Below, piece by piece: positions 4,564 through 6,138 of a DNA stretch of 6,138 nt. A model generated the notes under the pieces. That model had not been told where the DNA came from. It saw nothing but the letters and a program-made list of their open reading frames with translations, and did no database searches. Location: contig JAGQUI010000171.1 in NCBI GenBank assembly GCA_020438595.1, forward strand, positions 1 to 6,138, read 5' to 3'. The DNA is from Propionibacteriaceae bacterium. Lineage in GTDB: Bacteria > Actinomycetota > Actinomycetes > Propionibacteriales > Propionibacteriaceae. A program made the translations under genes and the position numbers. Within the stretch, counting starts at the first letter, position 1. Each line of letters opens with the position of its first letter.

Positions 4564-5883
4564 TCAGGATTCAGCCTTGACCTTGGCCGCCGCCGTCCGA
4601 ACCTTCTCCATCACCGAAGCGGGGGTCTCGTCACCGTTGAGCAAACCCTCGACACCCGACAAGTAGGCCTGAGCCACTTCCGCGCTGGCAATGGTGTCCA
4701 GCCAGATTGCCAGCTCGCTGGCCTGCTGGATCTCGCCGACAGCCTTGACCGTGGCCGCAGACGCGTTCTCCGCCGTGGTGGCGCCCTCGATCGGGCTCGG
4801 CCAGCCGATCACCTTGGTCATCTCCGCCGCGTTCTCCTTGCTGGTGAGGAACTTCAGGAAGTCCACCGCGAGATCGAGGTGTTCGGACTGGGCGTTGACC
4901 AGGAAGCCGTCCGGCGCCCCGGTGATCGCCGTCTGGTTGCCGGCGGCGCCGTCGATCGGCGGCATCACGAACTGGTCCCACTTGCCGATGAAGTCGGCGG
5001 GCACCGTGCTCTTGTCCTCGAGGTTGACGAACTCGAGCACCTCCAGGTATTGCATGGCAGCCTTGCCGTTGGTGAGTTCAGCCTGGGCCGTCTCGTGGGA
5101 GATGCCGTTGCTCCCCTTCTTGGCACAGGTGTCGATCAGGTCCTTGAACGCTGCCAGGGCCTGCTCGTAGCCCGCGTTGGTGAAGTCGCCGCCCGTCGGC
5201 GCGTAATCCTTCGCCCGCACATCGGCCGGGACGAACTGCGCGTTGAACTGGGTGATGTAGTGGATGGCCGGCCAGCCGTACTGGTTGCCGAAGGCGATCG
5301 GGGTGTAGCCGGCCTTCGACAGCGCGCCGCAACTGGTCTTCAGTTCCGCAAGGCTGGTCGGGACGCTGACGCCCGCCTTCGTGAACGCGTCGGTCGAGTA
5401 GGCGAACACCTTCCCGTTCAGGTTGATCGGGATGCCGTAGTTCTTGCCCTCGTACTGGTAGGCGCCCAACGCGGAGGAGGCGAAACTCTTCCCCCAGTCA
5501 GTGCCGTCCAGGTACGGGGTGAGATCCGCGGCGAAGCCGCCACGGATGAACTTGTTCGCGAAGTCGCCGGGCCAGGCGAAGTAGATGTCGGGGAGCTCGT
5601 TGGCGCTGGTCAGCACACGGAGCTGGTCCTTGATCGGCTGATCGCCCACGGCCTGGTGGTCGATCTCGACGCCGGGATGCGCGGCCACGTAGTCGGCCAC
5701 CACCTTGTCGAAGTAGACCTTGTACTTCGGGTCGGGCCACTTCTCGAGGAACGAGATCTTGCCCGTCAGTTCTCCTGTGCTGGTCGCACCAGCACTTCCG
5801 GATTGCGTCGGGCCGCTACAGCCTGCGCTGACAAGCGCGAAGACCATCGCGGCGACGATGCCAAGGATGGATCTGTTCTTCAC
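4564..5883 (-). CDS. Sugar ABC transporter substrate-binding lipoprotein (family 1, CUT1)
   Basis: The 439-residue protein captures a sugar outside the membrane and passes it to the two permeases. Residues 1-22 are a lipoprotein signal (KNR, hydrophobic ILGIVAAMVFALV, then SAGC with Cys22 to be lipidated), followed by a Ser/Thr/Gly-rich linker to about 40. The mature part shows family-1 features: ISFLEKWPDPKYKVYFDKVV (43-62), the hinge-like LPDIYFAWPGDFANKFI (97-113), DLTPYLD, and IPINLNGKVFAYSTDAF (151-167), which matches the usual 'yYNtd.F' strand. PIAFGNQYGWPAIHYI (195-210) and MPPI near 308 follow. Many Trp and Tyr residues suit sugar stacking. I chose GTG at 5883: AAAGGA (5891-5896) lies seven bases upstream and the signal peptide begins there. 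An in-frame start at 6000 would overlap the kinase gene and add a non-signal leader. Cys185 and Cys253 could form a disulfide. The substrate is unproven. Confidence 0.94.
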   Translation of the reverse strand: MKNRSILGIVAAMVFALVSAGCSGPTQSGSAGATSTGELTGKISFLEKWPDPKYKVYFDKVVADYVAAHPGVEIDHQAVGDQPIKDQLRVLTSANELPDIYFAWPGDFANKFIRGGFAADLTPYLDGTDWGKSFASSALGAYQYEGKNYGIPINLNGKVFAYSTDAFTKAGVSVPTSLAELKTSCGALSKAGYTPIAFGNQYGWPAIHYITQFNAQFVPADVRAKDYAPTGGDFTNAGYEQALAAFKDLIDTCAKKGSNGISHETAQAELTNGKAAMQYLEVLEFVNLEDKSTVPADFIGKWDQFVMPPIDGAAGNQTAITGAPDGFLVNAQSEHLDLAVDFLKFLTSKENAAEMTKVIGWPSPIEGATTAENASAATVKAVGEIQQASELAIWLDTIASAEVAQAYLSGVEGLLNGDETPASVMEKVRTAAAKVKAES

Positions 5884-5890
5884 CTGGCTT

Positions 5891-5896
5891 TCCTTT
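5891..5896 (-). promoter_or_regulatory. Ribosome binding site deciding the binding-protein start
   Basis: AAAGGA lies seven bases before the GTG at 5883, inside the 35-base gap after the kinase stop. It fixes the start right before a lipoprotein signal peptide. The gap holds no room for a normal promoter, so the gene is probably cotranscribed with the kinase. Confidence 0.65.
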
Positions 5897-5918
5897 CTGT
5901 CGGTTGTCGGTAGAGCCA

Positions 5919-6138
5919 CTAGGAGGCGAAGCGATGGTCGGAGGCCACGGTCATCCGGGCTGCCGGTTCGGCGTAGCCGAAGGCGCCCAGGGTGCCGCAC
6001 GACTGTGCGGCGAGAGCACTGGCGCGGGCTGCCGCCGCATCAAGGGGCGCGCCGGCGAGGCGCGCAACGAGCATGCCAGCGATGAAGGAGTCGCCAGCGC
6101 CGAGGGTGTCGACGATCTGCGATGCGGCGGAGGCCGGC
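5919..6138 (-). CDS. PfkB-family sugar kinase, C-terminal 72 residues (5' end outside window)
   Basis: The frame, open to the window edge and ending at TAG (5919-5921), gives the last 72 codons of a ribokinase/PfkB kinase, which phosphorylates a sugar with ATP in the cytoplasm. The second PfkB signature is complete: DTLGAGDSFIAGML, where the Asp of GAGD (6090-6092) is the catalytic base and the glycines form the anion hole. The next helix is followed by AAQSCGTLGAFGYAEP. The GAGDSFIAG core and the 'GAFG' near the end recall fructoselysine 6-kinase (FrlD), whose E. coli form ends with HGAW after a similar helix. That is a memory-based comparison over a short stretch, so other PfkB kinases (fructokinase, KDG kinase) remain possible. 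It lies 35 bp before the binding-protein gene and is probably the kinase for the imported sugar. Confidence 0.9.
   Translation of the reverse strand, partial: PASAASQIVDTLGAGDSFIAGMLVARLAGAPLDAAAARASALAAQSCGTLGAFGYAEPAARMTVASDHRFAS

Noticed and set aside
4426..5913. Plus-strand open frame of 495 codons
   Set aside because: It is the complement of the binding-protein gene, whose signal peptide, ribosome site and family motifs are clear on the other strand. Its Arg/Val/Gly/Asp-rich sequence is typical of such an antisense frame.
5884..6000. N-terminal extension of the binding protein to a start at 6000
   Set aside because: It would overlap the kinase gene and put an Arg-rich stretch before the lipoprotein signal; the GTG at 5883 has a good ribosome site.

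Overview
The window is high-GC DNA. Its dense, third-position-GC-rich genes, Shine-Dalgarno sites and ABC sugar-uptake layout suggest an actinomycete. I cannot place it to genus. There is one plus-strand gene at the left edge, about 970 bases without an intact gene, then a minus-strand block of five genes that runs off the right edge. The left gene and the block converge on the gene-poor stretch.

Bases 1-397 hold the 3' end of an EamA/DMT-type membrane transporter. It ends in a 63-residue tail containing 24 histidines, built from two diverged copies of one unit. Bases 398-1368 look like a genomic scar. They contain (a) three copies of a 17-20 bp tandem motif around GTGGGGCAGAYGTGGGG (468-486, 556-575, 900-919), which resemble arm-type binding sites of a tyrosine integrase; (b) the isolated 3' end of a tRNA (T-arm plus acceptor strand, minus strand, 804-830), the usual integration target of such elements; (c) three copies of a short CCCTTGTCAGGG-like motif; and (d) a minus-strand fragment of ispH (957-1127) with two compensating frameshifts and no C-terminal three quarters. 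No integrase gene is visible, so this reads as what remains of an integration site or integrated element. The last 240 bases of the stretch (1128-1368) show nothing I can name.

Bases 1369-6138 (minus strand, read from right to left) encode the end of a PfkB-family sugar kinase, a lipoprotein solute-binding protein of the family-1 (CUT1) type, two CUT1 permeases (MalF-like, then MalG-like, overlapping by 4 bp) and an MFS transporter. Gaps are 35 bp (kinase to binding protein), 83 bp (binding protein to first permease, with a strong hairpin), -4 bp and 65 bp, so the block is probably one transcript starting outside the window. The logic is uptake of a sugar or sugar derivative by the ABC importer followed by phosphorylation by the kinase. 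The importer has no ATPase gene here, as is common for CUT1 systems that share an MsmK/MsmX-type ATPase. The kinase's C-terminal sequence and the gene order recall fructosamine (frl) systems, but the substrate cannot be settled from this sequence.

I see no convincing new defence, toxin or CRISPR-like system. The most unusual material is the 398-1127 scar.
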